A stretch of 64,000 nucleotides of DNA. It comes from DATJLY01 sp963773665 (GTDB taxonomy: Bacteria; Pseudomonadota; Alphaproteobacteria; ATCC43930; CGMCC-115725). Made by a program: the position numbers and the translations under genes. Positions 8,664 to 17,692 of the stretch are shown in pieces. The stretch's first letter is position 1. Each line of letters starts with the position of its first letter. The notes under the pieces were generated by a model. That model saw only the letters and a list, made by a program, of their open reading frames with translations. It searched no databases and had not been told where the DNA came from. The stretch spans positions 62,001 through 126,000 of the forward strand of contig CAVZBZ010000013.1 of assembly GCA_963773665.1 (NCBI GenBank), read 5' to 3'.

Positions 8664-9658
8664 AGGCGATCCTCTGCCGCGCCTTCGGGCCGCCCGAAAG
8701 CCTGGCACTCGCGGAAGTGCCGGAGCCGGTGCCGGGTCCGGGCGAGGTCGTGATCGCGGCGCGCGCGATCGGCGTCAATTATCCCGACCTGCTCGTGGTC
8801 GAGGGGCGTTATCAGCGCCTGCCGCCCTTTCCGTTCGTGCCGGGAAAGGACCTCGCCGGAATCGTCGCTTCTGTCGGGCCCGGCGTCTCCGGCCTCGCGC
8901 CGGGCGACCGGGTACTCGCCGCATTGGAGTACGGCGCCTATGCCGAAGCGGCACTCGCGCCCGCCAAAAGCTGCTGGAAGCTGCCGGACGCCGTGCCGTT
9001 CGCCGACGCGGCGGCGATGGGGCTGGTCTATCAGACGGCGCATTTCGCGCTCATGGAGCGCGCGAACTATCAGCCGGGCGAGACCGTGCTCGTGACCGGC
9101 GCCGGCGGCGCCGTCGGCATGGCGGCGGTGCAGCTTGCGAAGGCGATGGGGGCGCGCGTCCTGGCCGGCGTGTCGCGGCCCGAGCGCGCCGCGCTCGCGC
9201 GCGAAGCCGGCGCCGATCATGTGATCGATCTCGCCCGGCCCGACCTGCGCGAAGCCTTGCGCGAACAGGTGCGCGCAGCGACCGGAGGCGCAATGGCGGA
9301 CATCGTGCTCGATCCCGTGGGCGGCGATGTGTTCGACGCGGCGCTGCGCGCGCTTGCCTGGCGCGGGCGGCTCGTCGTCGTAGGATTTGCCGCGGGCCGC
9401 ATTCCCGAGGCGAAGGCGAATTACCTCCTGGTCAGGAACATCGCGGTCGCGGGGCTGCAATGGTCGGACTACCGCGAGCGCTGGCCTGATCGCGTAGCAT
9501 CGGTGCAGCGCGATCTCTTCGCGCTTTACGAGGCGGGCAAGATACGGCCGCGCATCGCCGCTCGCCTTCCGCTTGCGGAGGCGGGCACGGCGCTTCGCCT
9601 GGTGGCGAATGGAGCTGTCGCAGGCCGGCTCGTGCTCGTGCCCGAGGGAATGGACTAA
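8660..9658 (+). CDS. NADPH:quinone oxidoreductase, zinc-less MDR family
   Basis: This 332-residue medium-chain reductase begins with GTG at 8660, overlapping the CoA-transferase stop (GTGA). The catalytic GroES-like half has GVNYPDLLVVEGRYQ and FVPGKDLAGIV; the cofactor half has VLVTGAGGAVGMAAVQLAKAMGA near residues 141-161 and DPVGGDVFDAALRALAWRGR. The cysteine and histidine zinc ligands of alcohol dehydrogenases are absent, which points to the quinone oxidoreductase/enoyl reductase branch. Its substrate may be an enoyl or quinone intermediate linked to the operon. The gene ends tail-to-tail with folD, whose stop codon overlaps its own. Confidence 0.83.
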   Translation: MKAILCRAFGPPESLALAEVPEPVPGPGEVVIAARAIGVNYPDLLVVEGRYQRLPPFPFVPGKDLAGIVASVGPGVSGLAPGDRVLAALEYGAYAEAALAPAKSCWKLPDAVPFADAAAMGLVYQTAHFALMERANYQPGETVLVTGAGGAVGMAAVQLAKAMGARVLAGVSRPERAALAREAGADHVIDLARPDLREALREQVRAATGGAMADIVLDPVGGDVFDAALRALAWRGRLVVVGFAAGRIPEAKANYLLVRNIAVAGLQWSDYRERWPDRVASVQRDLFALYEAGKIRPRIAARLPLAEAGTALRLVANGAVAGRLVLVPEGMD

Positions 9659-10536
9659 AGCCCGTCCGGCACGGGCACACCGCGGCGGCGGCAGGCTGCG
9701 ACGACCGTGTTGCGCAGCAGGCACGCGATCGTCATCGGGCCGACGCCGCCCGGCACCGGCGTGATCGCGCCCGCGACTTCGGCCGCCTCGGCGAAAGCCA
9801 CATCGCCGACGAGGCGGTGCTTGCCGCCCTCGCCGGCGACGCGGTTGATGCCGACATCGATCACCGTGGCGCCCGGCTTCACCCACGACCCGCGCACCAT
9901 CTCGGCCTTGCCCACGGCGGCAACGAGGATGTCGGCGCGGCGCGCGACGGACGGCAGATCGCGCGTCCGCGAATGGGCGAGCGTCACCGTGCAGTTCTCG
10001 CCCAAGAGCAGCGCCGCCATCGGCTTGCCGACGATGTTCGAGCGGCCGACCACGACCGCCTCGGCGCCCGCGAGCGAGCCCACCGTCGCGCGCAGCAAAA
10101 GCAGGCAGCCATAGGGCGTGCACGGCACGAGCGCCTCGCCGCCGCTCCACAGCCGCCCGACATTGCGCGCGTGGAAGCCGTCCACATCCTTCGCCGGGTC
10201 GAGCGCGTCGATGACGCGCTGCGGATCGATCTGCTTCGGCAGCGGCAGCTGCACCAGGATGCCGTCCACGGCGGGATCGGCATTGAGCCCGGCGACCAGC
10301 GCCAGAAGCTGGGATTCGCTCGTCGTGGACGGCAGGCGATGCTGCAAGCTCGCGAGCCCGGCTTCCTCGCTCGCCTTGCCCTTGCTGCGGACATAGACCT
10401 CGCTCGCCGGATCGTCGCCGACCAGCACCGCGGCGAGGCCCGGAACGATGCCGCGCGGCTTGAGATGCGCCGCGGCCGCCGCGACCGCGGCGCGCAGCGC
10501 GGCGGCATGCGCCTTGCCGTCGATCAGCCGAGCCAT
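9655..10536 (-). CDS. folD: Bifunctional methylene-THF dehydrogenase/cyclohydrolase
   Basis: This 293-residue FolD interconverts 5,10-methylene-, methenyl- and 10-formyl-tetrahydrofolate in one-carbon metabolism. Signatures are VGDDPASEVYVRSKGKASEE (with the catalytic lysine), DGILVQLPLPKQID, the NADP-binding VVVGRSNIVGKPMA near residue 165 and the C-terminal PVPGGVGPMTIA. The start is the ATG at 10536 (MARLIDGKAHAA); the open frame upstream belongs to the broken yggU. It overlaps that gene by 13 bases, so the two are translationally linked. Length is normal. Confidence 0.92.
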   Translation of the reverse strand: MARLIDGKAHAAALRAAVAAAAAHLKPRGIVPGLAAVLVGDDPASEVYVRSKGKASEEAGLASLQHRLPSTTSESQLLALVAGLNADPAVDGILVQLPLPKQIDPQRVIDALDPAKDVDGFHARNVGRLWSGGEALVPCTPYGCLLLLRATVGSLAGAEAVVVGRSNIVGKPMAALLLGENCTVTLAHSRTRDLPSVARRADILVAAVGKAEMVRGSWVKPGATVIDVGINRVAGEGGKHRLVGDVAFAEAAEVAGAITPVPGGVGPMTIACLLRNTVVAACRRRGVPVPDGL

Positions 10537-10842
10537 GGCAAAAGCGCCGCCTCGATCCGCGCCGGGTCGCCGGAAATCTGCACGAGCTTGCGCCGCTCCT
10601 TCGCGCCTGCGGCGATGGCGAGCGCGGTCCTCGGCAGGCGCAGCGCGTCGGCCAGGAGTTCTCAGCATCGCCTCGTTGGCGGCGCCGCGTTCGGGCGCGG
10701 CATTGACCGCGAGCTTGACGGCCGAACCGCCCGCGCCGTCGTCGACGACGCCGATGAGCCGGCACGACGCGGCCTTCGGCACGAGCCGTACCCTCAGCCG
10801 CACGCCGTCGCCGCCGCGCGCATAGGGCAGCGACGCCGTCAT
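10524..10842 (-). pseudogene. yggU: DUF167/YggU family protein, single-base frameshift
   Basis: The first 60 residues read MTASLPYARGGDGVRL, KAASCRLIG and AAPERGAANEAML, typical of the small YggU/DUF167 family. The frame then breaks. Deleting one T near 10659-10660 of the plus strand joins it to LLADALRLPRTALAIAAGAK and RRKLVQISGD, ending in LPWLG and a stop at 10524. The repaired protein of about 105 residues is complete. As with the CoA-transferase, a single indel in an otherwise clean gene suggests either sequence error or very recent loss. It sits between yggT (overlapping by 4 bases) and folD. Confidence 0.75.
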
Positions 10843-11144
10843 AGGCGATAGACGTAGTATTCGAACTGCGTCAGCTCGCGCTCGATGAGCCAGATGATGA
10901 GGAGCAGGATCACCGGCGAGATGTCGAGCCCGCCGAAATTCGGCAGGAGCTGGCGGATCGGGCGCAGCGCCGGCTCGGTGACGCGGTAAAGCGTGTCGAG
11001 GATGCGGGCGACGGTGCGGTTGTAAGTGTTAATGACGCCGAACGCGATGAGCCAGCTCGCCACCGCGGCGATGATGATGACCCACCAGTAGAGATTGAGG
11101 AGCACGATCACAACGTCGATGACCGGCACCAGAAAGCCGCCCAT
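10839..11144 (-). CDS. yggT: YggT family membrane protein
   Basis: This 101-residue protein has two hydrophobic segments, VIDVVIVLLNLYWWVIIIAA and ISPVILLLIIWLI, flanking the conserved stretch VARILDTLYRVTEPALRPIR. YggT proteins sit in the inner membrane and are usually next to yggU, as here; they are linked to osmotic and cell-division-related functions but the mechanism is not settled. The ATG at 11144 (MGGFLVPVID) is preferred to the longer ORF start at 11204, whose extra residues are charged and unlike the family. Confidence 0.85.
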   Translation of the reverse strand: MGGFLVPVIDVVIVLLNLYWWVIIIAAVASWLIAFGVINTYNRTVARILDTLYRVTEPALRPIRQLLPNFGGLDISPVILLLIIWLIERELTQFEYYVYRL

Positions 11145-11277
11145 GTCCCGACAGGCTCCCGCTGAAAGCGGCCAGACCCTACAGGCTGACCTTGCGCCGC
11201 GCAAGCGAGCCGCCCCGCCCGCGAGCGTGCAAGCCTTGACAGGCGCATGCCCCGCCTCCGATAGTCCGCGCCCGGTC

Positions 11278-11353
11278 GGGGCCGTAGCTCAGATGGGAGA
11301 GCGCGACGTTCGCACTGTCGAGGTCAGGGGTTCGATTCCCCTCGGCTCCACCA
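11278..11353 (+). tRNA. tRNA-Ala (anticodon CGC)
   Basis: The 76-base sequence folds as a standard tRNA: acceptor GGGGCCG pairs with CGGCTCC, the D arm is GCTC...GAGC, the anticodon stem is CGACG/TGTCG with loop TTCGCAC giving anticodon CGC (codon GCG, alanine), and the T arm is AGGGG TTCGATT CCCCT. CCA is encoded. A tyrosine integrase gene begins 70 bases downstream, so this tRNA is the likely attachment site of an island and remains intact. Confidence 0.95.
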
Positions 11354-11422
11354 ACCTCAGCGGGAACAACGCGGTAAGTCCAGGGGCGGCTAGGCTGCTA
11401 CACGAGCCTGCTACACGCCGCC

Positions 11423-13156
11423 ATGGTCCTTGCCTCGAACCTCGTCCGGCGGGGTCGATTCTTTTATTTCCGCTGCCGGGTGCCCGTTGATATTTTCGAA
11501 GGCGTCGGCAGGCGAGAACTTGGTCGCTCTTTGAGAACAGGGGATCCAGTTCTAAGTCGGCTTCGTGCTGCCGTTTTGTCGGCACGGGTTCAGCAACTGT
11601 GGCAGGACGTTCGGCGCGCAATGACGAGAGAAGAAATAGACCGCCTCGTCCGTGCTTGGCTGGATCGGGAGCTCGTGACCGACGCCTACGAACGGTCAGA
11701 TACAAGCTTTGCGGTAGACCATACGCCCCCTGGCGGCGATGTGAGCGCGACGGCTGCCTCCATGCTGCGCGGACACCACGAGGCCTTATTCTTCGAGTGG
11801 CGCGACGCAGTGGAGCGTCACGATTGGAAAATGGCTGAACCTCGCGTCAATGCCTTTCTGGCAGAGCGCCATATTAAGATGGAAAAGGACAGCGATGCCT
11901 ACCGGCTGCTTTGTCTTGGCGTGACTATTGCCTCAATGCAGCTTCATTGGATCCAGACGGAGCGCTCGCTCGGGAATTGGGATGCAAAACCGGAGTACGG
12001 TCGATTTCTGGGCGGTGCGGCGATGGCGAGCGATCCCGTCACTACCGCGGAGGCGGCGCCCATTATGGTGGGCGCGCCATTGCATACAGTGGTCGAGCAA
12101 TTTCTCGAAGAGAAGCGACGGATCGGGCACCTCAGGCCCAAACGACTGATGGATTTTGAGGCCGCACTTAAATTGCTGTGCCGCCGGATGGGCGCAGAAA
12201 AGCCGCTGACCGCGATCACCAAGGCGGAGATCGGAGAGCTTCGCATCCTGCTGACAAAGCTGCCGTCGAATTTCACAAAGCTATTTCCATCAGTGAGTCT
12301 CGAGGAGGTAGCGGCAACTGCTGCGGAGCGAGGCTTGCGTCTGCTTGATCCGGCGACGGTCAATCAAAAGTATCTGGCAATCTTTGACGCCTTCTTCGAT
12401 TGGTGTGTGTCCTGCGGGCTTACCAATGACAATCCCGCCGTGGGAGTGAGGATCAAGGCGGGCTTACCCTCCAACGAGATTGGGCGCGGGACGTTCAAAA
12501 TGGACGAGCTCAACGCCATCTATAAGGCGCCCGTGTTCACCGGCTGCCTGAGCGACGGGCGAATTTATGAGCCAGGCGAGCATCACGTTAAAAACCACCG
12601 ATACTGGCTACCGCTCCTGGGGCTCTTTACCGGTGCTCGCCTCGGTGAGCTCTGCCAACTCCTTGTCGCCGATGTTCGAGCGATAGATGGCGTTTGGTGT
12701 TTGTGCATTACTTCTGAAGGCGGCAGGAGCTTGAAAACGCGCGCGGCCCGCCGTCATGTGCCTGTCCACCCGGAACTGGTACGTCTTGGCTTCCTGTTGC
12801 ACGTAGAAGCCTGCCGAGACCGAAGGCAGGATCGTCTTTTTCCTGAGATCGAGACTGGCAAGGGCGGATATTTAAGCGAAAATCCATCTAAGTGGTTCGC
12901 TCGCTTTCTGCGCAAGACGCTTGGTGAAGCCACGGTCACGGCCCGCGGCCTAGTGTTTCATTCCTATCGTCACACCATGAAGGACGCGCTGCGCGCTGCC
13001 GGGGTTGAGGAGCGCGTACAGGACACGTTGCTTGGGCATGAGAGTGATCACGTCTCGGCCGTGTATGGAGAGGGTTATCGACCGCCGCGTCTCTTCGCTG
13101 AATTATCGAAGGTTCGGTTTGAAGGTCTCGACCTCTCACAATTAAAGGTCGAATAG
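11423..13156 (+). CDS. Tyrosine recombinase/integrase of a tRNA-Ala island
   Basis: This 577-residue protein has an N-terminal segment LVRRGRFFYFRCRVPVDIF typical of the DUF6538-type integrases and a C-terminal phage-integrase catalytic domain. The catalytic residues are visible: Arg in LFTGARLGELCQL, His-x-x-Arg in FHSYRHTMKDAL, His in LLGHESDHVS and the nucleophile Tyr in AVYGEGY. It appears intact. Codon use is less GC-biased than upstream genes, as expected for acquired DNA. Position 70 bases after tRNA-Ala(CGC) in the same direction is the classic island arrangement. No duplicate of the tRNA 3' end was seen by eye within the window. Confidence 0.88.
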   Translation: MVLASNLVRRGRFFYFRCRVPVDIFEGVGRRELGRSLRTGDPVLSRLRAAVLSARVQQLWQDVRRAMTREEIDRLVRAWLDRELVTDAYERSDTSFAVDHTPPGGDVSATAASMLRGHHEALFFEWRDAVERHDWKMAEPRVNAFLAERHIKMEKDSDAYRLLCLGVTIASMQLHWIQTERSLGNWDAKPEYGRFLGGAAMASDPVTTAEAAPIMVGAPLHTVVEQFLEEKRRIGHLRPKRLMDFEAALKLLCRRMGAEKPLTAITKAEIGELRILLTKLPSNFTKLFPSVSLEEVAATAAERGLRLLDPATVNQKYLAIFDAFFDWCVSCGLTNDNPAVGVRIKAGLPSNEIGRGTFKMDELNAIYKAPVFTGCLSDGRIYEPGEHHVKNHRYWLPLLGLFTGARLGELCQLLVADVRAIDGVWCLCITSEGGRSLKTRAARRHVPVHPELVRLGFLLHVEACRDRRQDRLFPEIETGKGGYLSENPSKWFARFLRKTLGEATVTARGLVFHSYRHTMKDALRAAGVEERVQDTLLGHESDHVSAVYGEGYRPPRLFAELSKVRFEGLDLSQLKVE

Positions 13157-14005
13157 TCACAGACAATTTCCGATTGCGATGATGAATTCGCAAGAATGTT
13201 AGGGCGCTAATGCGGAGTTGCAGTGCTAATTTGCGCTATAATAAAGCCACGTGTTGCTGGTCCAAGCAGCATATGCAAGCGGCACTGATCACAAACGCCG
13301 ATAGCGGGACGACTGACCGCCGGTATGAGGCAGCCGCAGCCGACGGGAAAATCGATGTAGGTCATCGGTGAAAGCCCTTTCCCTCTAATCAGGGAGAATG
13401 ACAAAGGATGGATTCCGCTAACCTGGAATCTGGCTGCAGTCTGATTGCGCTACTCGGGTCGTTCTGCAGCGTGTGACGTATGTCACGACCGAATGTGATC
13501 TGCCATAACAGATCAGGATTACGGAACCGACCGCCGGGAATTCGCATTCCGCCCGGCTGTGGCCTGGACAGCTACTGGGTTCTCGATACGCCGCCAGACG
13601 GAGGCGACAGTCCCTTTGCCAGATTGGGCCGGAGCTATACTCTGGTTGGGCGCATTATTTGCGCGTTCCGATCTGGCAGGGGGATAGAACCACCACCGGA
13701 CGCACCCAATGGGGGTGGAGTACCGGCGAAGCCGAGCCAAGCTCCCTAAAAAAGTGCGCGCCGAAGGCGCGCACCCGAGGCGCGAAGCGCCGAGGGGTTC
13801 CCAAATGTCATCCCCCGCTGACGTTCTCCTCGGCCATTCGATTTGCGGCGTGTTGCGGTCACGCGCTGAAGTCGGAGAGCAGCCGTGCCCAACGAGGGGC
13901 CTTTTCCGGTTAGTTCGCTCGGAGTTTACCTGCTCCCCAAAAGCTGGACCGCGGGTAGCTGGAATTTTCTAATTTACCTGTCCATGGCCGGGCGGAGCAT
14001 GTTCC
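13157..14005. other. Gene-poor island segment
   Basis: No convincing gene is seen. A minus-strand frame at 13207-13404 (65 codons, with CGCLIPAV and VCDQCRLH) is the only one with a plausible composition, and I do not recognise it. Bases 13800-14005 lead into an IS3 remnant. The stretch behaves like decayed island DNA. Confidence 0.5.
13754..13791. repeat. Two tandem GAA-loop hairpins
   Basis: GTGCGCGCC at 13754-13762 pairs perfectly with GGCGCGCAC at 13766-13774 across a GAA loop. A second hairpin, GGCGC/GCGCC with GAA loop, follows at 13779-13791. An A run precedes them at 13748-13753. They could be a terminator reading leftward (tail of T on the minus strand) or part of a small RNA. Confidence 0.5.
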
Positions 14006-14125
14006 ATGAAGAAGACGCGGTTCAGCGAGCAGCAGATCGCCTTCATCTTGCGGCAGGCCGAAGAGGAGGTCTGCCGCAAGGCGGGGATCAGTGTCGCCAC
14101 CTACTACAACTGGCGCAACAAGTAA
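14006..14125 (+). pseudogene. IS3-family transposase orfA remnant
   Basis: The frame from ATG 14006 reads MKKTRFSEQQIAFILRQAEE and then VCRKAGISVATYYNWRNK before a stop. This is the helix-turn-helix N-terminus of IS3-family OrfA with an internal deletion of several residues at the EEE/VCRK junction and with the C-terminal half missing. No orfB follows. It marks an old insertion in the island. Confidence 0.8.
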
Positions 14126-14163
14126 TGCCGTGTAGATAGCAACCCGAAGCGATCGATGGGAGC

Positions 14164-14973
14164 TTAATTTCCGCTCGAGGCGCCGCTCGCCATGGCTGGA
14201 GCTTCCGCGGCCGGAACCGGTGCCGCGAACTGGCCGCCCTGACCACTGACCGCCACAGGCGCCGCCGCTACGGGTTCCGCAACCAGGCCCAATGCTGCCT
14301 GTGTCGGTGCATCAAGTTGCCCGGTCAACGCCAAACCATTCGCACGTTGAAAATTTCGCACTGCGGAGCTGGTCGCTGGTCCCCACTCGCCATCGACGTT
14401 GTCCCGCACGTAGAACCCCTGTTGATGCAGTTGCTGTTGCGCTCGCAACACGAGATCGGCGTCAGCAGCGCGATGCGCAGAAGGACCGGACGCGATCTTC
14501 CAGGTCCCGTCCGGATCGAGACAGGCAATGCCATTGACCCGCTGCTCGCGGCCGTCGATCTCCGCTTGTGTCAGGACGTAACGGCAGGTGCGAGTTTCGC
14601 TTGCCGCGGTCGGCTCGTGGTGCGCGGGCTGCGCGCGCACCGCATGGTAGGCGCTCGGTTGTGACGCTTGTTGCAGCGTGCTGTGGCAGCCTTCGGATGA
14701 GCGGCCGACGTAGCCGCCGGCGAGTGCGCCGCCGACAACTCCCAGCCCTGTCGCAACCCCTTTGCCGCTGCCGTGGCCGATCTGGTTGCCGAGCAAACCG
14801 CCCGCGGCGCCGCCGATGACGCTGCCGATGAGATTGCCGGACGACGTGCTGAGCGGACCGCCGTCGCATCCCTGGGCGATCGCGGGATCCAGGGCAAGAA
14901 GGGACATGCCCGAGAATGCGAACGCCGCGAAAGCGATGCGTCCACGGCCGAGCGACTTGATAACTCTCTTCAT
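14164..14973 (-). CDS. Secreted glycine-zipper/peptidoglycan-binding protein
   Basis: This 269-residue protein starts with a basic then hydrophobic signal peptide (FAAFAFSGMSLLALDPAIAQ). It is followed by a glycine zipper 2TM-like segment, NLIGSVIGGAAGGLLGNQIG, near residues 47-66 that may insert in the outer membrane. A C-terminal peptidoglycan-binding_1-like domain contains LRAQQQLHQQGFYVRDNVDG and FQRANGLALTGQLD. The tail is rich in Ala and Pro. The role is likely in the envelope, anchoring to peptidoglycan; no enzyme motif is visible. It is followed on the same strand side by another secreted protein gene at 14988-15290. Confidence 0.7.
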   Translation of the reverse strand: MKRVIKSLGRGRIAFAAFAFSGMSLLALDPAIAQGCDGGPLSTSSGNLIGSVIGGAAGGLLGNQIGHGSGKGVATGLGVVGGALAGGYVGRSSEGCHSTLQQASQPSAYHAVRAQPAHHEPTAASETRTCRYVLTQAEIDGREQRVNGIACLDPDGTWKIASGPSAHRAADADLVLRAQQQLHQQGFYVRDNVDGEWGPATSSAVRNFQRANGLALTGQLDAPTQAALGLVAEPVAAAPVAVSGQGGQFAAPVPAAEAPAMASGASSGN

Positions 14974-14987
14974 GCGAGTGCCTCTCG

Positions 14988-15290
14988 TCAGCGAAGCGGG
15001 ATGGTTACGCTGATGCTTGGCGGCCCATAGACAGGAGCATAGACAATGGGCGGCGGCGCGACATATGCAGGCGCGTACACGACCGCTGGCGGCGCGACCA
15101 CCGGCCCCGGCACATAGATCGGCGCACCGTAGATGACGGGTGGATACTGCCGATGATCGTGATGATGACCGTGATGCTGCCAGTCGCGGTCGCGGTGATG
15201 GTCAGGGTCGGCCAAGGCTGTGCCTGCCGCGAGCGCGGCAAAGGCGAAAGCGGTGAGAAGCGCGAGGACTCGTTTCGACGCCAAATTCAT
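14988..15290 (-). CDS. Secreted His/Pro/Tyr-rich protein
   Basis: This 100-residue protein has a clear signal peptide (VLALLTAFAFAALAAGTALA), a histidine-rich stretch HHRDRDWQHHGHHHDHR that may bind metal, and a low-complexity tail of PPxVYAP-like repeats. Similar small periplasmic or surface proteins are common in Rhizobiales but have no established function. The gene is 14 bases upstream of the glycine-zipper protein on the same strand, so the two are probably co-transcribed. Confidence 0.55.
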   Translation of the reverse strand: MNLASKRVLALLTAFAFAALAAGTALADPDHHRDRDWQHHGHHHDHRQYPPVIYGAPIYVPGPVVAPPAVVYAPAYVAPPPIVYAPVYGPPSISVTIPLR

Positions 15291-15431
15291 TGCCGTTACC
15301 GTGGCGTTGAGCTCAGAACGTATACGTCAAATTCTTCGATCCGGCGCATCCTTCGGTTGTGTCAAAATTGAGCTTCGCGTCGTGTTCGCCGAGAACGAAC
15401 GACCTGCTTCCGCGCGCACACATTCCTGTGT

Positions 15432-15611
15432 CGATGGGCCTGCATCCTCGTAGACCGTAACGGACAGGACGACGCCATCATTGCGCCGCAGCGCACGAGC
15501 GAACTGCTCGATCAGGGCGACATCGAGCGGCAGATCGTCTGCAGGCGGATCACCGCTGCCGTCATAGACCTACAACAACGCGACCGACGCGGACGATTGG
15601 CAAACCGCTGA
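15432..15611 (+). pseudogene. Remnant of a small protein related to the 37.5-kb gene
   Basis: Read in one frame this stretch gives APQRTSELLDQGDIERQIV and RRITAAVIDLQQRDRR before a TGA. It aligns with VAAQRADDLLAQGDIEGQIV and QITAAVSDLQRKERR of the intact gene at 37487-37693. No start codon is in the right place and the N-terminus is degraded, so this is a decayed paralogue. Confidence 0.6.
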
Positions 15612-15822
15612 ATACCGCCTTCTTCACGGTCTTTGCGCGCTCTTGCGAGGTCATCGATCCGAGAGACATCTGGCGCGCTCGGCGCCCTCGGCCGGCTCGG
15701 CCAGTAGTTTTAAGAACTTCGCCACGCCCACCTTTGACCCACGGCGACGGGGAGGCGGAATTTTCTTGAGAACGCCTGCGTTTAACTCTTCGGTTCGTTA
15801 CCGATGAAGAGCAGGGCGCGGT

Positions 15823-16403
15823 TTGACACGGGCCGCCATTCGCATACTCGTGGTCGATGACGACGACCAGGTGCTATCGGTCATGGAGCAGTTGTCCGAG
15901 ACCGGGGTTACGGCGTCGACGCCGTCGTGACGGCCTCGGCGGCATTTTCGCATTTGCGAACGCGGCAGTATGACCTTGTGTTAGTCGATGCGATGCTGGG
16001 CGACGGCGACCACGGGTCTGGAATCGAGATTGCTGATGAAGCCAAACAGCGTGGAATGCAGGTCGTGGTCGTGACGGGGCATGGCCTGCAATTTCGCCGC
16101 GAGCTTCAACGCCACCAACGCTTGCTAAAACCCATTCGCTCCGACGAGCTTGTCCGAGCCGTGGCGATATGCGCTTCGAGCCGACTAGATAAGGTCGTCA
16201 AGCCGTCCACGCTCGCACTGCGGATGGCTTCGGCTCGCGAACGCTTAGAGCCGATTCCGGGTCAATCCGGCGATGTGGCGACGATGTGCGAGGCGGTCGC
16301 CTCTCGACGGCGGATCTATCGTGATCCGCAGGTCGCTGCCGCAGTACCTCGCGCGAGCAACGGTCTCGGACGGCGTAGGGAGTCCTACCAATATCCTCAT
16401 TGA
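15823..16403 (+). pseudogene. Response-regulator receiver protein, frameshifted
   Basis: The first segment, from TTG 15823, reads AAIRILVVDDDDQVLSVMEQ, the start of a CheY-like receiver with its acidic pair. The frame is lost near 15905, where one base seems missing. It resumes as YGVDAVVTASAAFSHLRTRQ, LVLVDAMLGDGDHGS (phospho-acceptor Asp) and RLLKPIRSDELVRAV (conserved Lys-Pro). After the receiver domain come about 85 residues without a recognisable output domain. It is non-functional as written. Confidence 0.7.
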
Positions 16404-16641
16404 GTGCCTGTAACACTTGCTAACCTTGACTGCATGGCGCACGGGCGCTCCGCGACCGCCGCCGTGAGCAGCGCATTTCGTGTGAGTCCGAGTAACCGGA
16501 GGTTGAAGCTCGGGATCGACGGACATACGCATGCATTTTTTTCCGACAGTCCTGCGCCTCGATGCCTATATTGGTTTTGCAAAGATCATTGGGAGGACAA
16601 GCATGTCGTTCAGAAGTGATCTTCCGGAGTTCGCCTATCCG

Positions 16642-16755
16642 ATGAAATGCCTCTCCGTTCGTCAGCCATTTGCCAGCCTCATCGTTACAGGACGTAAAAC
16701 CATAGAGACCCGGCGCTGGCTGACGCGCCACCGCGCAATCATTGGGCAGTCGTAG
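16642..16755 (+). pseudogene. ASCH-domain protein fragment
   Basis: The 37 codons from ATG 16642 read MKCLSVRQPFASLIVTGRKT followed by IETRRW and end early at TAG. MKxLSxxQPxAxLIxxGxKxxExRxW is the N-terminal signature of ASCH (RNA-binding, EVE/PUA-like) proteins of about 120-150 residues; the rest is absent. It may be the stump of an island gene. Confidence 0.65.
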
Positions 16756-17357
16756 AAGGCGCGGGGGCGTATGAGGTCTCCTGGCCGCCCTGCTGAAGGC
16801 GACATTCCCGTGTATGCTCGTGCGGTTGGCGCTCCCTGCAACGTTCGGCCGGTTGATCTGTGATCCAGAGGGAGTTCAGGCACACTCGGCTCACGCAATA
16901 ATGATTCAAATCCACGCGCGTTCGCAGCCAATTATTATAATTGTGGTTGAGCTAAGTTGAATTCCTGCGCCCTGACGAAAATTGAACGAGTCACCTTACT
17001 GGCCCGCGAACCTGTCACGCTCAAATCTGACAGGATACTGATCTCGCGCGGATCTCAGCATGACAGTGAACTAACAGAGCTTTGACGAGCGGCCGCCCCA
17101 AGCGCAACTGACAGCGATCGGGCCCCGACCCAGGTTCCTAACAGCGGCGTCGCGGTGTCTGATTGGGCGCGTCAGCGGCCCCTTGGGCTTGCCCCGCAAG
17201 AGATCAAGTCGATCCGGAACCCGTCCCGTCTCAAGGGTGAGCAACTTTACACCGGGCTGCCGGGTGGATCTTGGCTCACTCCAAGATCGAACGTTCCTCG
17301 AGCCCCGCAACTCGGTGGTGTTGCCCGCGCTTCCGAAACCTCGGCTCATCCGTCACA
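16756..17357. other. No gene recognised
   Basis: Frames in this stretch are short and of mixed composition. The base composition is lower in GC than the chromosome, with an AT-rich patch at about 16900-16960. I see no domain, RNA gene or clean repeat. Confidence 0.5.
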
Positions 17358-17435
17358 TCATGCCCGCGCATTTCCCGCGAGCACTGAAATCAAACGTCGC
17401 TACATTATCATCGTGAGCGACGAAGCTCACGCACA
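17358..17435 (+). repeat. Degenerate copy of the 5' region of the 18.6-kb HTH gene
   Basis: TGCCCGCGCA, TTCCCGC, CGCTACATT and GAGC-ACGA--GCTC blocks here occur in the same order and spacing at 18536-18612, directly before and within the start of the HTH regulator gene. The copy here begins GTGAGCGACGAAGCTCACG and runs 20 codons to a stop, paralleling ATGAGCAACGATGCTCTTG of the intact gene. It looks like a duplicated promoter with a dead N-terminus. Confidence 0.5.
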
Positions 17436-17692
17436 GCTATGCGCTCACTTCCCGGACTCGAGTGGCGTGTTCTAATCCTCGTCCTTGTCATTACTTCTGG
17501 CGAGGAAAGCGCCTCAAGGTTCGACCAATGCGCAAGCGGGGGAAAGACAATCGCTGGGGCAGTGTTCTTCGGGCATGGCCGCCCGATATTCCTGGAAGGG
17601 GTTGGGTGCCAATCCATGGGCAGAGCCGTTACAGAACCGGTGCGGGCAATCCAATTGGAAGTTGCGGGGTGAAACAGAGAAATCCTCAGGAA

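Noticed and set aside
8612..10765. A 717-codon minus-strand frame
   Set aside because: Shadow of the MDR oxidoreductase and folD; only a piece of yggU in it is real.
13207..13404. 65-codon minus-strand frame with paired cysteines
   Set aside because: No ribosome site or family resemblance strong enough to call a gene; noted only in the gap entry.
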